Positions 8,212-14,354 of a DNA stretch of 14,435 nucleotides are shown here, piece after piece. Positions within the stretch are counted from its first letter, which is position 1; every line of letters starts with the position of its first letter. The notes beneath the pieces were generated by a model, which did not search any database, was not told the origin of the DNA, and saw only the letters and a program-made list of their open reading frames with translations. Made by a program: the position numbers and the translations under genes. This DNA is from Cloacimonetes bacterium UBA6081 (lineage in GTDB: Bacteria; Cloacimonadota; Cloacimonadia; Cloacimonadales; Cloacimonadaceae), in assembly GCA_002428685.1 (NCBI GenBank), contig DIXL01000106.1, forward strand, positions 325 through 14,759, read 5' to 3'.

Positions 8212-8835
8212 TTACGGGAAGTTTATCTTGATGTTCTTCACTTCCGGATACTTTTCCAGATGTTCCCTAATTTCCTCTGCCACGTTTTCCCGCCACTGAT
8301 CAAAATTCATCATATTCATGTCTATCAGGACTTCGCCATTATTAAACCCCACGTATTTTACCATTTTTAGCGATACAATATCCTCGCCAACTTTGGGGTA
8401 TATTATCTTTTTAAGTTCTTCTGTAATGGTGTCTTTGCTAAAGTTCGGCACTTCTTTTAACCCATTGGCAATTTCGTAGTTTGAGATGGCCGTTTGCAAG
8501 GTATCGGCAGCCAGAACACTGCAATGCACTTTCACAGGCGGCAGACCATCCAAAGCTTCCATTGCATCTCGCCAACTAATTTGTTTGGCTGCTTCCAGGT
8601 TTTTGCCTTTGGCCAGATCTGTTATGATAGAGGCGGTGGCGATATTGGAGGCGCAGCCATAGGACAAAAACTTGATATCTTCTATCACATGGCTATCTTT
8701 GTCCACCTTAAGATATACAGTTACCTGATCTCCGCAGGCAGGGCTGCCTTCTGTGGCCACTGCATCGGGGTTTTCCATTTTTCCCACATTGTGGGGATGC
8801 ATAAAGTGGTCTAAAACCTTTTGTGAGTATTGCAT
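8212..8835 (-). CDS. iscU: IscU/NifU-type Fe-S cluster scaffold with C-terminal MIP18/DUF59-like extension
   Basis: Cytosolic scaffold on which the desulfurase partner builds Fe-S clusters; 207 residues, longer than typical IscU (about 125-150). Residues 1-127 are the NifU N-terminal domain with all three ligand cysteines, Cys34 (SPACGDQ, with Asp36), Cys61 (YGCASN) and Cys105 (VHCSVLA). Residues 134-207 look like a MIP18/DUF59 (SufT/PaaD-like) alpha-beta domain: a helix, KVGEDIVSLKMVKYVGF, GEVLIDMNM, a second helix, then YPEVKNIKINF. They lack both the CxxC of a NifU C-terminal domain and the usual cysteine of DUF59. The start follows directly on the desulfurase stop (TAAATG), with AAAGGAG 7 bases upstream inside the end of that gene, so the two are co-transcribed and probably translationally coupled. 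The N-terminal call is firm; the C-terminal one is by pattern. Confidence 0.93.
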   Translation of the reverse strand: MQYSQKVLDHFMHPHNVGKMENPDAVATEGSPACGDQVTVYLKVDKDSHVIEDIKFLSYGCASNIATASIITDLAKGKNLEAAKQISWRDAMEALDGLPPVKVHCSVLAADTLQTAISNYEIANGLKEVPNFSKDTITEELKKIIYPKVGEDIVSLKMVKYVGFNNGEVLIDMNMMNFDQWRENVAEEIREHLEKYPEVKNIKINFP

Positions 8836-10026
8836 TTATTTCTCCTTTATCATCGAAGCGTAAAGCGGACTGCGGGCTCGCAATTCTGCGGCAATACCCG
8901 TTAGTGCTGCCACAGTTTCGTCAATTTGCTCTTTTGTTGTATAGCGGGACAAGGTAAACTTCATGGAGCCATGCGATTGCACATGATTTTTGCCGAGTGC
9001 CATCAGGACGTAATTTGCCTTCAGCCCTTGCGAAGCACATGCACTTCCGGTGGCAACTGTGATGCCCATTGTGTCCAGCATCATGGTGATAGCCTCGCCT
9101 TCAATAAAGTCTATTGAGACATTTATGTTGTGGGGAGCGCGTTTTATGCCGCGTGGCCCGTTTAGTTCTATATGTGGTATTTGCTTTTCCAGGCTTTCCA
9201 ACAGGTAATCGGACATAGCTCTCAGCCTGGAAGTGTTGCCGGTAAAATCTGACCAGATCAGCTCCACAGCTTTGGCGAAACCGGCTATTAAGGCAATTGA
9301 CAACCCACCGGTTTGGTAGTTGTCAATGCGGGCGACACCATGAATCAATTGCGTCAGCTTGGTTCCACTGCGCAAATACAATGCGCCTATTCCCTGCGGG
9401 CCATGTATTTTATGCGCACTTATTGCCATGGTATCAACCCCAAGATCGTTTACATCAATTGGGATTTTACCAAAAGCCTGGCCGGCATCCACATGATAAT
9501 AGATTTTATGATCAGCAGCCTGCAAAATAGCCTTTATTTCCTGTAGCGGCTGAATAGTGCCCACCACATGATTCACTGCGGTGGTCATAAACAGGATGGT
9601 ATCCTTGCGGATGGCCTGTTTCAGCTCTGCCAAATTGATAAACCCCTCACTATCTGCGCTTAAATAGCTTACGTCAAAGCCACTTTTTTCCAAATATGCC
9701 GCATTGGTAAGCAGATCGGGATAATCTACCACAGAGACAATTAGATGTTTGCCCTGTGCAGCGTAAGCATTTGCCAATCCCTTGATAGCCATGTTGTTGG
9801 CCAGGGTTCCCCCGGAGGTGAAATGCAGCTCCTGCCCCTTGGCATGTATTGAGGCAGCGATGCTTGCTTTAAAGGCCTCGATGGTCTCATTTGTGCTTTC
9901 ACCGGTGCTGATAAAAGTTCCCGGAAACCAGAACTTTTCCTCAAAATAAGGACGCATAGCTTCCAAAACTTCGGGAGCAGGCATGCTGGTGATGCAGTTA
10001 TCCAGATAAATTCTCCCGGGTGTCAT
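8836..10026 (-). CDS. nifS: NifS/IscS-like cysteine desulfurase (PLP-dependent, class V fold)
   Basis: Converts L-cysteine to alanine and passes persulfide sulfur to the scaffold encoded next; 396 residues, a normal length. The PLP lysine is Lys206 (SAHKIHGPQGIGALY), the PLP-pairing Asp is Asp180 (HVDAGQAFGKIP), and the catalytic cysteine is Cys330 (ATGSACASQG); Asn152 (VNHVVGTIQP) matches the family Asn. Several usually constant motifs differ: DNAATT is DNCITS (9-14), SGATESNN is SGGTLANN (71-78), and the PLP-stacking His of the EHxAV motif is Tyr102 (VVDYPDLL). I took the ATG at 10024-10026, since it overlaps the Rrf2 stop as ATGA, has GGAG 7 bases upstream, and begins the family's first strand; the frame stays open 40 codons further but that part lies inside rrf2. 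Still most likely a sulfur donor, with a possible altered substrate or rate. Confidence 0.92.
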   Translation of the reverse strand: MTPGRIYLDNCITSMPAPEVLEAMRPYFEEKFWFPGTFISTGESTNETIEAFKASIAASIHAKGQELHFTSGGTLANNMAIKGLANAYAAQGKHLIVSVVDYPDLLTNAAYLEKSGFDVSYLSADSEGFINLAELKQAIRKDTILFMTTAVNHVVGTIQPLQEIKAILQAADHKIYYHVDAGQAFGKIPIDVNDLGVDTMAISAHKIHGPQGIGALYLRSGTKLTQLIHGVARIDNYQTGGLSIALIAGFAKAVELIWSDFTGNTSRLRAMSDYLLESLEKQIPHIELNGPRGIKRAPHNINVSIDFIEGEAITMMLDTMGITVATGSACASQGLKANYVLMALGKNHVQSHGSMKFTLSRYTTKEQIDETVAALTGIAAELRARSPLYASMIKEK

Positions 10027-10439
10027 TTCTGTTCTCCTTTCCAGCTTGTATAAATGTCTTCCAGGGTATATCCGCCCAGCATAAGCTGCATTTCTGTGCC
10101 TAAACGGGTGAAGAATTTTCTCAAAGTGCAGTCTCCGCTTGGACAAAAGCGCTGTGAACTGCTGTTACAGGTGGGATCCAGCGAGTCGTCATCCACAGCT
10201 TTCAAAACCTTTTGCAGGGTTATATCCTTTGGCTTTACAGCCAGGTTATAGCCTCCCTGCGAGCCAGAACTGCTAATCACCAATCCGGCTGATTTTAAGT
10301 TACTTAGCAGCCTTTCGATGTATTTCTTGGGTAAGGACTGATTTTCGCAAATCTTTTGAGTGCTAACTGCCGCATTGGGACTGTCAGCTATTTCCAGTAA
10401 AGCTCTCAGGGCATATTCTGTGCGCGTGTTAACAGCCAT
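10023..10439 (-). CDS. Rrf2-family (IscR-like) Fe-S-sensing transcriptional regulator
   Basis: Winged-helix DNA-binding regulator of 138 residues, the usual Rrf2 length. Residues 5-57 carry the helix-turn-helix (TEYALRALLEIA; SLPKKYIERLLSNLKSAGLV). The wing follows with SSSGSQGGYNLA (56-67), typical of the family. Three cysteines, Cys91, Cys99 and Cys104 (C-x7-C-x4-C), sit where IscR binds its 2Fe-2S cluster, although IscR spacing is C-x5-C-x5-C. The ATG at 10437-10439 has AAGGAG just upstream and starts the conserved N-terminus; the 12 codons before it overlap the likely -10 region. It is first in an operon with nifS and iscU, overlapping nifS by 4 bases (ATGA), so it probably represses this promoter when holo. 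That autoregulation is inferred from family and position. Confidence 0.93.
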   Translation of the reverse strand: MAVNTRTEYALRALLEIADSPNAAVSTQKICENQSLPKKYIERLLSNLKSAGLVISSSGSQGGYNLAVKPKDITLQKVLKAVDDDSLDPTCNSSSQRFCPSGDCTLRKFFTRLGTEMQLMLGGYTLEDIYTSWKGEQK

Positions 10440-10473
10440 AACTTGCTCCTTGTATTTATTCTCTTTAGAACAC

Positions 10474-10501
10474 ATACTAATTTGATATGCTATTCCGTCA
10501 A
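10474..10501 (-). promoter_or_regulatory. Likely promoter of the rrf2-nifS-iscU operon
   Basis: Minus-strand TTGACG (10496-10501), a 16-base spacer, then TAGTAT (10474-10479, four of six). A start near 10467 leaves a leader of about 28 bases with AAGGAG before the rrf2 ATG. CATA-N9-TATG forms a short imperfect dyad across the spacer and -10 that could be the Rrf2 operator; the dyad is too short to be sure. The remainder of the gap up to 10623 shows only a 5-bp stem without a T-run. Confidence 0.5.
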
Positions 10502-10623
10502 CTCATTTTTTCCTTCCTTGATTAACGCTTTCATCCCAGCAAGAGAGGATGGGAAGGCATAAGATATTGATATTGGTATAGGTTAGGCTGAAGAGTGGGG
10601 AAGCAAGGGATAAAGACAGAAGA

Positions 10624-11259
10624 TTAGACGCTGCAGATGCCGGTTAAATTTATTACCTGAGAGGCAATATCGCCCATAAATTCGTCATCCGCACTGGCAA
10701 TTAGCATGGGCTGAAGGTGCTTTTGCCGATTAAGAAACATAAACATCTGATTTCGTTGTGTTTTGTTCAACAGGTAGAAGGGATCATCAATCAGCAGGAG
10801 ACGAGGTTTGAGCATAAAAGCCCGGATATAACCCATGAATTTGCGTTCTGCCGGACTAATGGAAGCAGGACGTAAAAGTAGATCAATTTTCAGGTTAAGC
10901 TGCTGCATAAAGTTCTTCAGGTCTGCATTAAAGGCTTTTTCCGGTTCACCTTCAAAGCGTTTGCGCCAAGGCAGCAACAAATTTTCACGCAGGGTAAGAT
11001 TGGATAGCATTATCCCTTCGTCAAAAACGTAGCCCAAAGTGGAGATCAAAGGATGGTGAGTCAAAAATTCCTCGTGAGTTTTGTCATCCAGCCACAAATT
11101 ACCTGCATCGATGTCATCCAACCCCATTAAAACGGACAATACAGCCTGAGAATATTGCTCGGTGGGATCGTGCAACACGGTGCAGCCCCAGGCAGTGAAA
11201 TCAAGACAGAAATTCTGCAGGGCACTACCACTGGACACATGATCGAAAACAATATGCAT
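10624..11259 (-). CDS. Degenerate MlaF-like ABC ATPase subunit, probably catalytically inactive
   Basis: Partner of the MlaE-type permease encoded just before it; 211 residues against about 240-270 for MlaF. The ABC fold can be followed throughout: LGYVFDEGIMLSNLTLRENLLLPWR (75-99) matches the Q-loop and the stretch after it, ISPAERKFMGYIRAF (134-148) the signature helix, and KPRLLLIDDPF (151-161) Walker B. But the P-loop is replaced by HDPTEQYSQA (30-39) with no GxxGxGK[ST], the Q-loop Gln is Asp80, the signature LSGGQ is ISPAE, the catalytic Glu is Asp159, and the H-loop His is Ala190 (IASADD). The frame is intact, which points to a retained structural or regulatory role more than to a pseudogene. 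I chose the ATG at 11257-11259 (TGATG overlap with the permease stop, family-like start MHIVFDHV); an ATG 5 codons upstream is possible. Confidence 0.85.
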   Translation of the reverse strand: MHIVFDHVSSGSALQNFCLDFTAWGCTVLHDPTEQYSQAVLSVLMGLDDIDAGNLWLDDKTHEEFLTHHPLISTLGYVFDEGIMLSNLTLRENLLLPWRKRFEGEPEKAFNADLKNFMQQLNLKIDLLLRPASISPAERKFMGYIRAFMLKPRLLLIDDPFYLLNKTQRNQMFMFLNRQKHLQPMLIASADDEFMGDIASQVINLTGICSV

Positions 11260-12023
11260 CAGCCAAGCATCCAAAACAGCCAGGATATGGCAATATCGGT
11301 AATAATTACGGCAAAGATGGAATTGACCACGGCTTTGATGGTGCGCTGCGGGACTTCGGTGCTGGCGTTAATTACGCTCATGCCCTGATAAGAGGCGGTG
11401 ATGGCAATAATCCATCCGAAAATAATGGATTTGATTAAACTCATTAGCACCTGCGGCAGCATTAGCACAGCCAAAAAATCGTTCATAAAAGCGCGGAATT
11501 CCAAATGATTAAAGAACTGGGAAAATAGCCAGCCACCCAAGACCGCGATGATATTAAAATAGATTGTAAGCACCAACATGGCAATCATAACTCCAAAAAT
11601 GCGGCTAAGAACCAAGTAACCTATCGGCGAAATACCATAGGATTTCAGTAGTTTTATTTCACGACTGACAACCATGTTACCAAGCTCGGTGGAAATAGCA
11701 GTTCCGCTGCGGGCAATTACAACCAGCGCAGTAATTATGCCGCTAAGCTCGCTAACTACTACCAATACAAGGATCTTATGCACCCAAATACCCTGCCCGA
11801 AAGTGCTGAGAAACGCATAACCCTGCATTATAACCAGCCCACCTATGGCTAAAGCGATAAAGCCAATCAGGGGTAATGCCTCCACCCCTGTAAACAGAAT
11901 TTGCCTCATGACAACTACCAGACTTACATGGCGATTGCTACGGATGTGGGCTAACTCGTAAATAGTATCTGCGATAAACAAAAAAAAGCCCACGAAGGAC
12001 TTTTTTTTATGTTCTTGCGTCAT
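11259..12023 (-). CDS. mlaE: MlaE-family ABC permease (lipid transport between membranes)
   Basis: Inner-membrane permease of 254 residues, normal for MlaE. A hydrophilic N-terminus (1-10) is followed by an amphipathic segment and about five membrane spans (roughly 48-70, 82-104, 138-166, 184-206 and 232-252). The family-typical motifs are ARSGTAISTELGNM (104-117), SREIKLLKSYGISPIGYLVLSRI (120-142, the coupling region) and the closing part SYQGMSVINASTEVPQRTIKAVV (211-233). In known systems MlaE works with MlaF ATPase and an MCE-domain MlaD to move phospholipid. Here the only ATPase-like partner is degenerate and no MCE protein follows. The start has no good Shine-Dalgarno site, and the first codons contain an A8 run and, 12 bases on, a T8 run. 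It lies 27 bases after the small secreted protein gene and is probably in its operon. Confidence 0.92.
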   Translation of the reverse strand: MTQEHKKKSFVGFFLFIADTIYELAHIRSNRHVSLVVVMRQILFTGVEALPLIGFIALAIGGLVIMQGYAFLSTFGQGIWVHKILVLVVVSELSGIITALVVIARSGTAISTELGNMVVSREIKLLKSYGISPIGYLVLSRIFGVMIAMLVLTIYFNIIAVLGGWLFSQFFNHLEFRAFMNDFLAVLMLPQVLMSLIKSIIFGWIIAITASYQGMSVINASTEVPQRTIKAVVNSIFAVIITDIAISWLFWMLG

Positions 12024-12050
12024 AATAAAGCTAAGTGATAGGTAATTCGG

Positions 12051-12404
12051 CTATTTCAGGATAAGCGTTTTCTTGGTTGAGGTGTATCGGGTGTCGTAGC
12101 CCAAAACCACCATATAGGTGCCGGCAGGGACATACTGGTTTTCCAGATCGTCTCTATCCCAATAAAATTCCATGCTTTTGCCGGATGGTCCGCTATAAAT
12201 ATCTTTAATCAGTTCGCCACCTACAGTTTGAATCTGTAAACTGATGTTTAGCTGATTGCGGAAAGAAAGATAAATAGTGCAATCCCGTTCCATAGGATTG
12301 GGTGTAATTTCGAAGTGCTCTACCTCGTCCTGCTTCTTTGCATAAGCAGTTACCACGCCAAGCAGTAAGGTTGCTACCAGCAGTGTAAAAATAATCTTTC
12401 TCAT
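12051..12404 (-). CDS. Small secreted protein made almost only of a Por/FlgD-like C-terminal domain
   Basis: A 117-residue exported protein. Residues 1-21 are a signal peptide (MRKIIFTLLVATLLLGVVTAYA). Residues 28-117 match the same terminal domain found in the two large secreted proteins of this window: ITPNPM (33-38) in place of YPNPF, LQIQTVGGELIKDIY (56-70), FYWDRDDLENQYVPAGTYMVVL (80-101), and the basic end KKTLILK. No other domain is present, so the sorting-type module stands alone. I took the ATG at 12402-12404, which begins the signal peptide and has GAGGAG 10-13 bases upstream; the frame is open 18 codons further with no signal character. It sits between the ROK kinase and mlaE genes, probably co-transcribed. 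Role unknown: an adaptor, an anchor mimic or a periplasmic binding module are possible. Confidence 0.85.
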   Translation of the reverse strand: MRKIIFTLLVATLLLGVVTAYAKKQDEVEHFEITPNPMERDCTIYLSFRNQLNISLQIQTVGGELIKDIYSGPSGKSMEFYWDRDDLENQYVPAGTYMVVLGYDTRYTSTKKTLILK

Positions 12405-12467
12405 GTTTCCAATCTCCTCTGTTTCATGTTTTTTATAGCATGCAATTTGCGTTCCCAAACTATTTTT

Positions 12468-13367
12468 TTATGCTTGCTCCAGCAGTATGATCGCGCCAAT
12501 CACACCGGCCTTATTGCCGTGCGTGGCTTGCTTTATCTGCACTTTACTGCGATTTACTTCTGGTAAAAGCTCGTAAATATCTTTTTTAATATCTGCTATA
12601 GAGTATAAACCAACATCCATGCCCCCGCCACCCAAAACTACTAATTCCGGATCAAGGGCAATAACAGTGCCGGCTACTGCTCCGCACAGCATTTTCTGAC
12701 CAAAGTTTATATGTCCGGCCACAAGTTGGTCGGCAGATTTTATGGCCAAAATCTGGCTTAACTGCATATCATTGTAATGTGGGCTTTCTTCGGAAAGTCT
12801 ATTGCGCAGCCCGTCCACAGAAGCATAAGCCTCCATGCAACCCAGCCGTCCGCAATTACATTTAGCTCCACTGTCAACAACGATAACATGTCCCAGTTCT
12901 CCGGCAAAGCCATTAGCTCCACGATAGATTTTGCCATCTATCACGATTCCGCTGCCAATCCCGCTGCCAACCGTGATGCCCAAAGCATGTTTTGCCTTGT
13001 GGGAATTGGCTTCCGCCAGTGCCATCAGGTTTGCATCATTATCGCACAAAACCGGTAAACCCAAGGTAGCGGGAATTAATTCGCAGGGATCGTGATTTAT
13101 CCAAAAAGGTAAATTTGGGTTTACACCCACCACTTTACCGCTGTGAAAGTCTATGGTTCCGGGAGAACCGATGCCGATGCCGTGAATATTACTGAATCCT
13201 ATACGGGTTTCCACTTCCTTTAGAACTTTTTCGATGATGGTTTTAAATTCGCTTAAACATTTGTTTTTAATATGGACGGTGCTAAAATACTGAAGCCCGC
13301 TCTGACTGTTCCCCCAGCCAAATTTGACCGCAGAACCGCCGATATCTATTCCAAGATATGATTTCAT
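12468..13367 (-). CDS. ROK-family sugar kinase (glucokinase-like)
   Basis: Cytosolic ATP-dependent sugar kinase of 299 residues, typical for ROK enzymes; likely phosphorylates glucose or an N-acetyl hexosamine. The phosphate-binding loop is GIDIGGSAVKFG (6-17). The sugar site is VLCDNDANLMALAEA (106-120) with catalytic Asp111, together with GELGH (156-160). Zinc ligands are His160 and Cys170, Cys172, Cys177 in CNCGRLGCMEAYAS. VVLGGGGMD (243-251) is the second nucleotide motif. The lack of a DNA-binding N-terminal domain makes it a kinase, not a ROK repressor. The ATG at 13365-13367 has AGGA 8 bases upstream. The exact sugar cannot be read from the sequence. It is the first protein gene after the tRNA operon; only a poor promoter candidate (TTGGCA at 13414-13419, weak -10) lies in between, so read-through from the tRNA promoter is possible. 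Confidence 0.92.
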   Translation of the reverse strand: MKSYLGIDIGGSAVKFGWGNSQSGLQYFSTVHIKNKCLSEFKTIIEKVLKEVETRIGFSNIHGIGIGSPGTIDFHSGKVVGVNPNLPFWINHDPCELIPATLGLPVLCDNDANLMALAEANSHKAKHALGITVGSGIGSGIVIDGKIYRGANGFAGELGHVIVVDSGAKCNCGRLGCMEAYASVDGLRNRLSEESPHYNDMQLSQILAIKSADQLVAGHINFGQKMLCGAVAGTVIALDPELVVLGGGGMDVGLYSIADIKKDIYELLPEVNRSKVQIKQATHGNKAGVIGAIILLEQA

Positions 13368-13462
13368 TTACAATTCCTGTTTGAAGTTTTAATTTGGGTA
13401 GATGCCATTTTTGTGCCAACCGCCAAAAGAAATTGAAAAAAGTGAGGAGGGGAAGGGGAAAG

Positions 13463-13538
13463 TGGGGTGGGTGATGGGAGTCGAACCCACAACGCCCGGA
13501 ACCACAATCCGGTGCTCTGCCATTGAACTACACCCACC
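13463..13538 (-). tRNA. tRNA-His (anticodon GTG)
   Basis: Full cloverleaf on the minus strand: acceptor GTGGGTG/CACCCAC, anticodon stem CCGGA/TCCGG with loop TTGTGGT (anticodon at 13503-13505), and TTCGACT in the T loop. A G at the -1 position (13538) faces the discriminator C (13466), the identity feature of tRNA-His. The CCA end is encoded (13463-13465). It is the last gene of the four-tRNA operon; a T-rich minus-strand stretch (about 13425-13441) follows without a clear hairpin. Confidence 0.96.
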
Positions 13539-13579
13539 ACAGGTGTTTACGTTTTATCTATTGGGATAGCGTAATATTC

Positions 13580-13656
13580 TGGCACGCCAGAAGGGATTCG
13601 AACCCCTGACCCGCAGCTTAGAAGGCTGCTGCTCTATCCTACTGAGCTACTGGCGC
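13580..13656 (-). tRNA. tRNA-Arg (anticodon TCT)
   Basis: Acceptor GCGCCAG/CTGGCGT, D arm GCTC...GAGC, anticodon stem GCAGC/GCTGC with loop CTTCTAA (anticodon at 13620-13622), T arm AGGGG-TTCGAAT-CCCTT, discriminator G and encoded CCA (13580-13582). It reads AGA/AGG codons. It is the third gene of the operon. Confidence 0.96.
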
Positions 13657-13670
13657 ATAAAATAAAAAAC

Positions 13671-13748
13671 TGGTAGCGGCGCAGGGATTTGAACCCCGGA
13701 CCTGCGGATTATGATTCCGACGCTCTAACCAGACTGAGCTACACCGCC
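13671..13748 (-). tRNA. tRNA-Met (anticodon CAT), probably elongator
   Basis: Acceptor GGCGGTG/CGCCGCT with discriminator A and encoded CCA (13671-13673), T loop TTCAAAT, and anticodon CAT at 13711-13713 in the loop ATCATAA. It lacks the initiator features of the gene upstream (no GGG/CCC anticodon stem). The acceptor arm GGCGGTG...CCGCTACCA resembles bacterial elongator Met tRNAs. A CAT-anticodon tRNA-Ile (lysidine-modified) is not ruled out from sequence alone. The D loop is one base longer than usual. Confidence 0.88.
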
Positions 13749-13801
13749 ACAGTTCTTTTAAAAAATAGAGCTTAGCTTGTGAAAACCAAACTCTATAAAA
13801 A

Positions 13802-13877
<76 letters not shown>

Positions 13878-13889
13878 TCACGTTTTTAC

Positions 13890-13918
13890 CATAAATTTCG
13901 AGGCGGGTAATCTGTCAA
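13890..13918 (-). promoter_or_regulatory. Promoter of the tRNA operon
   Basis: Minus-strand TTGACA (13913-13918, perfect -35) with a 17-base spacer to TTTATG (13890-13895). A start site near 13883 would fall about 6 bases before the initiator tRNA. The -10 is weak, but place and -35 fit a stable-RNA promoter. Confidence 0.65.
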
Positions 13919-14000
13919 GGCAAATGTGAGATTGTGGTGTTTCTTCAACAACGAGGAATAGTTTCACAGATTTGACGGGTTGAGCGGATCAACACGGGTA

Positions 14001-14071
14001 AAGCTCTGGAGTTGCCGGTGGCTATCCCATATCCCAATTACGCATCTGGGCGTAATGCAACTATGCGTAAT
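14001..14071. repeat. 9-bp inverted repeat with an internal third half-site, plus a decayed repeat module
   Basis: ATTACGCAT (14037-14045) and ATGCGTAAT (14063-14071) are a perfect 9-bp inverted repeat around 17 bases. GCGTAAT occurs once more inside (14050-14056), giving two mutually exclusive hairpins. Just before it AAGCTCTGGA (14001-14010) equals the start of the small hairpin module at 14187-14196 but the second arm is lost, which suggests a decayed copy. No gene is visible from 13919 to 14152. Confidence 0.7.
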
Positions 14072-14152
14072 CAACCTCATTTCAGATTTTGCACATTCCA
14101 AAGAAGATCAAGAACGGTCTATCTAATGTCTTGTCAAGCCAGTTCTGACGTT

Positions 14153-14285
14153 GTCGTTCCCGCGGAGGTGGGAATCCAGCCCAGAAAAGCTCTGGAAGAG
14201 CGGCAGATAATATAGTATTTGCCTCAACATTTTACCATCCCTACGGGATTATCAAAGGCTGGATTCCCGCCTCCGCGGGAACGAC
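14153..14285. repeat. 133-bp composite hairpin repeat with 29-bp inverted ends
   Basis: The ends 14153-14181 and 14257-14285 are inverted copies with one mismatch (T14169), each containing the palindrome TTCCCGC-N4-G(C/T)GGGAA. Between them lie GCTCT-GGA-AGAGC (14189-14201) and ATCCC-TAC-GGGAT (14237-14249). The right 97 bases match 61-159 in order and direction. It looks like a nonautonomous repeat (MITE- or BIME-like) close to a tRNA operon. A small plus-strand frame (14012-14215) runs into it but is repeat-derived. Confidence 0.85.
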
Positions 14286-14336
14286 ATTGCTGTTACGACT
14301 TGTTACAGAAGAATTTGAGAATGGGTTTTATGAAAA

Positions 14337-14354
14337 TTCCCGCCTCCGCGGGAA
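14337..14354. repeat. Solitary copy of the 18-bp palindrome
   Basis: TTCCCGCCTCCGCGGGAA is identical to the palindromes at 138-155 and 14261-end of the composite, but here it stands alone without the small hairpin modules. The flanks 14286-14336 and 14355-14435 show no gene or other repeat; a TTGACA at 14396-14401 has no acceptable -10. Confidence 0.85.

Noticed and set aside
10027..10146. Longer N-terminus for the cysteine desulfurase
   Set aside because: The 40 extra codons lie inside rrf2 in another frame, lack family similarity, and a better start with GGAG and ATGA overlap exists.
10530..10560. Hairpin CATCC...GGATG as a terminator after the degenerate ATPase gene
   Set aside because: The stem is only 5 bp with a 10-base loop and no T-run follows on either strand.
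13414..13419. Promoter for the ROK kinase gene (TTGGCA)
   Set aside because: The matching -10 has only three of six consensus bases, so it is mentioned but not called.
14012..14215. Plus-strand reading frame of 67 codons
   Set aside because: Its C-terminal third is a translation of the composite hairpin repeat and it has no ribosome site.
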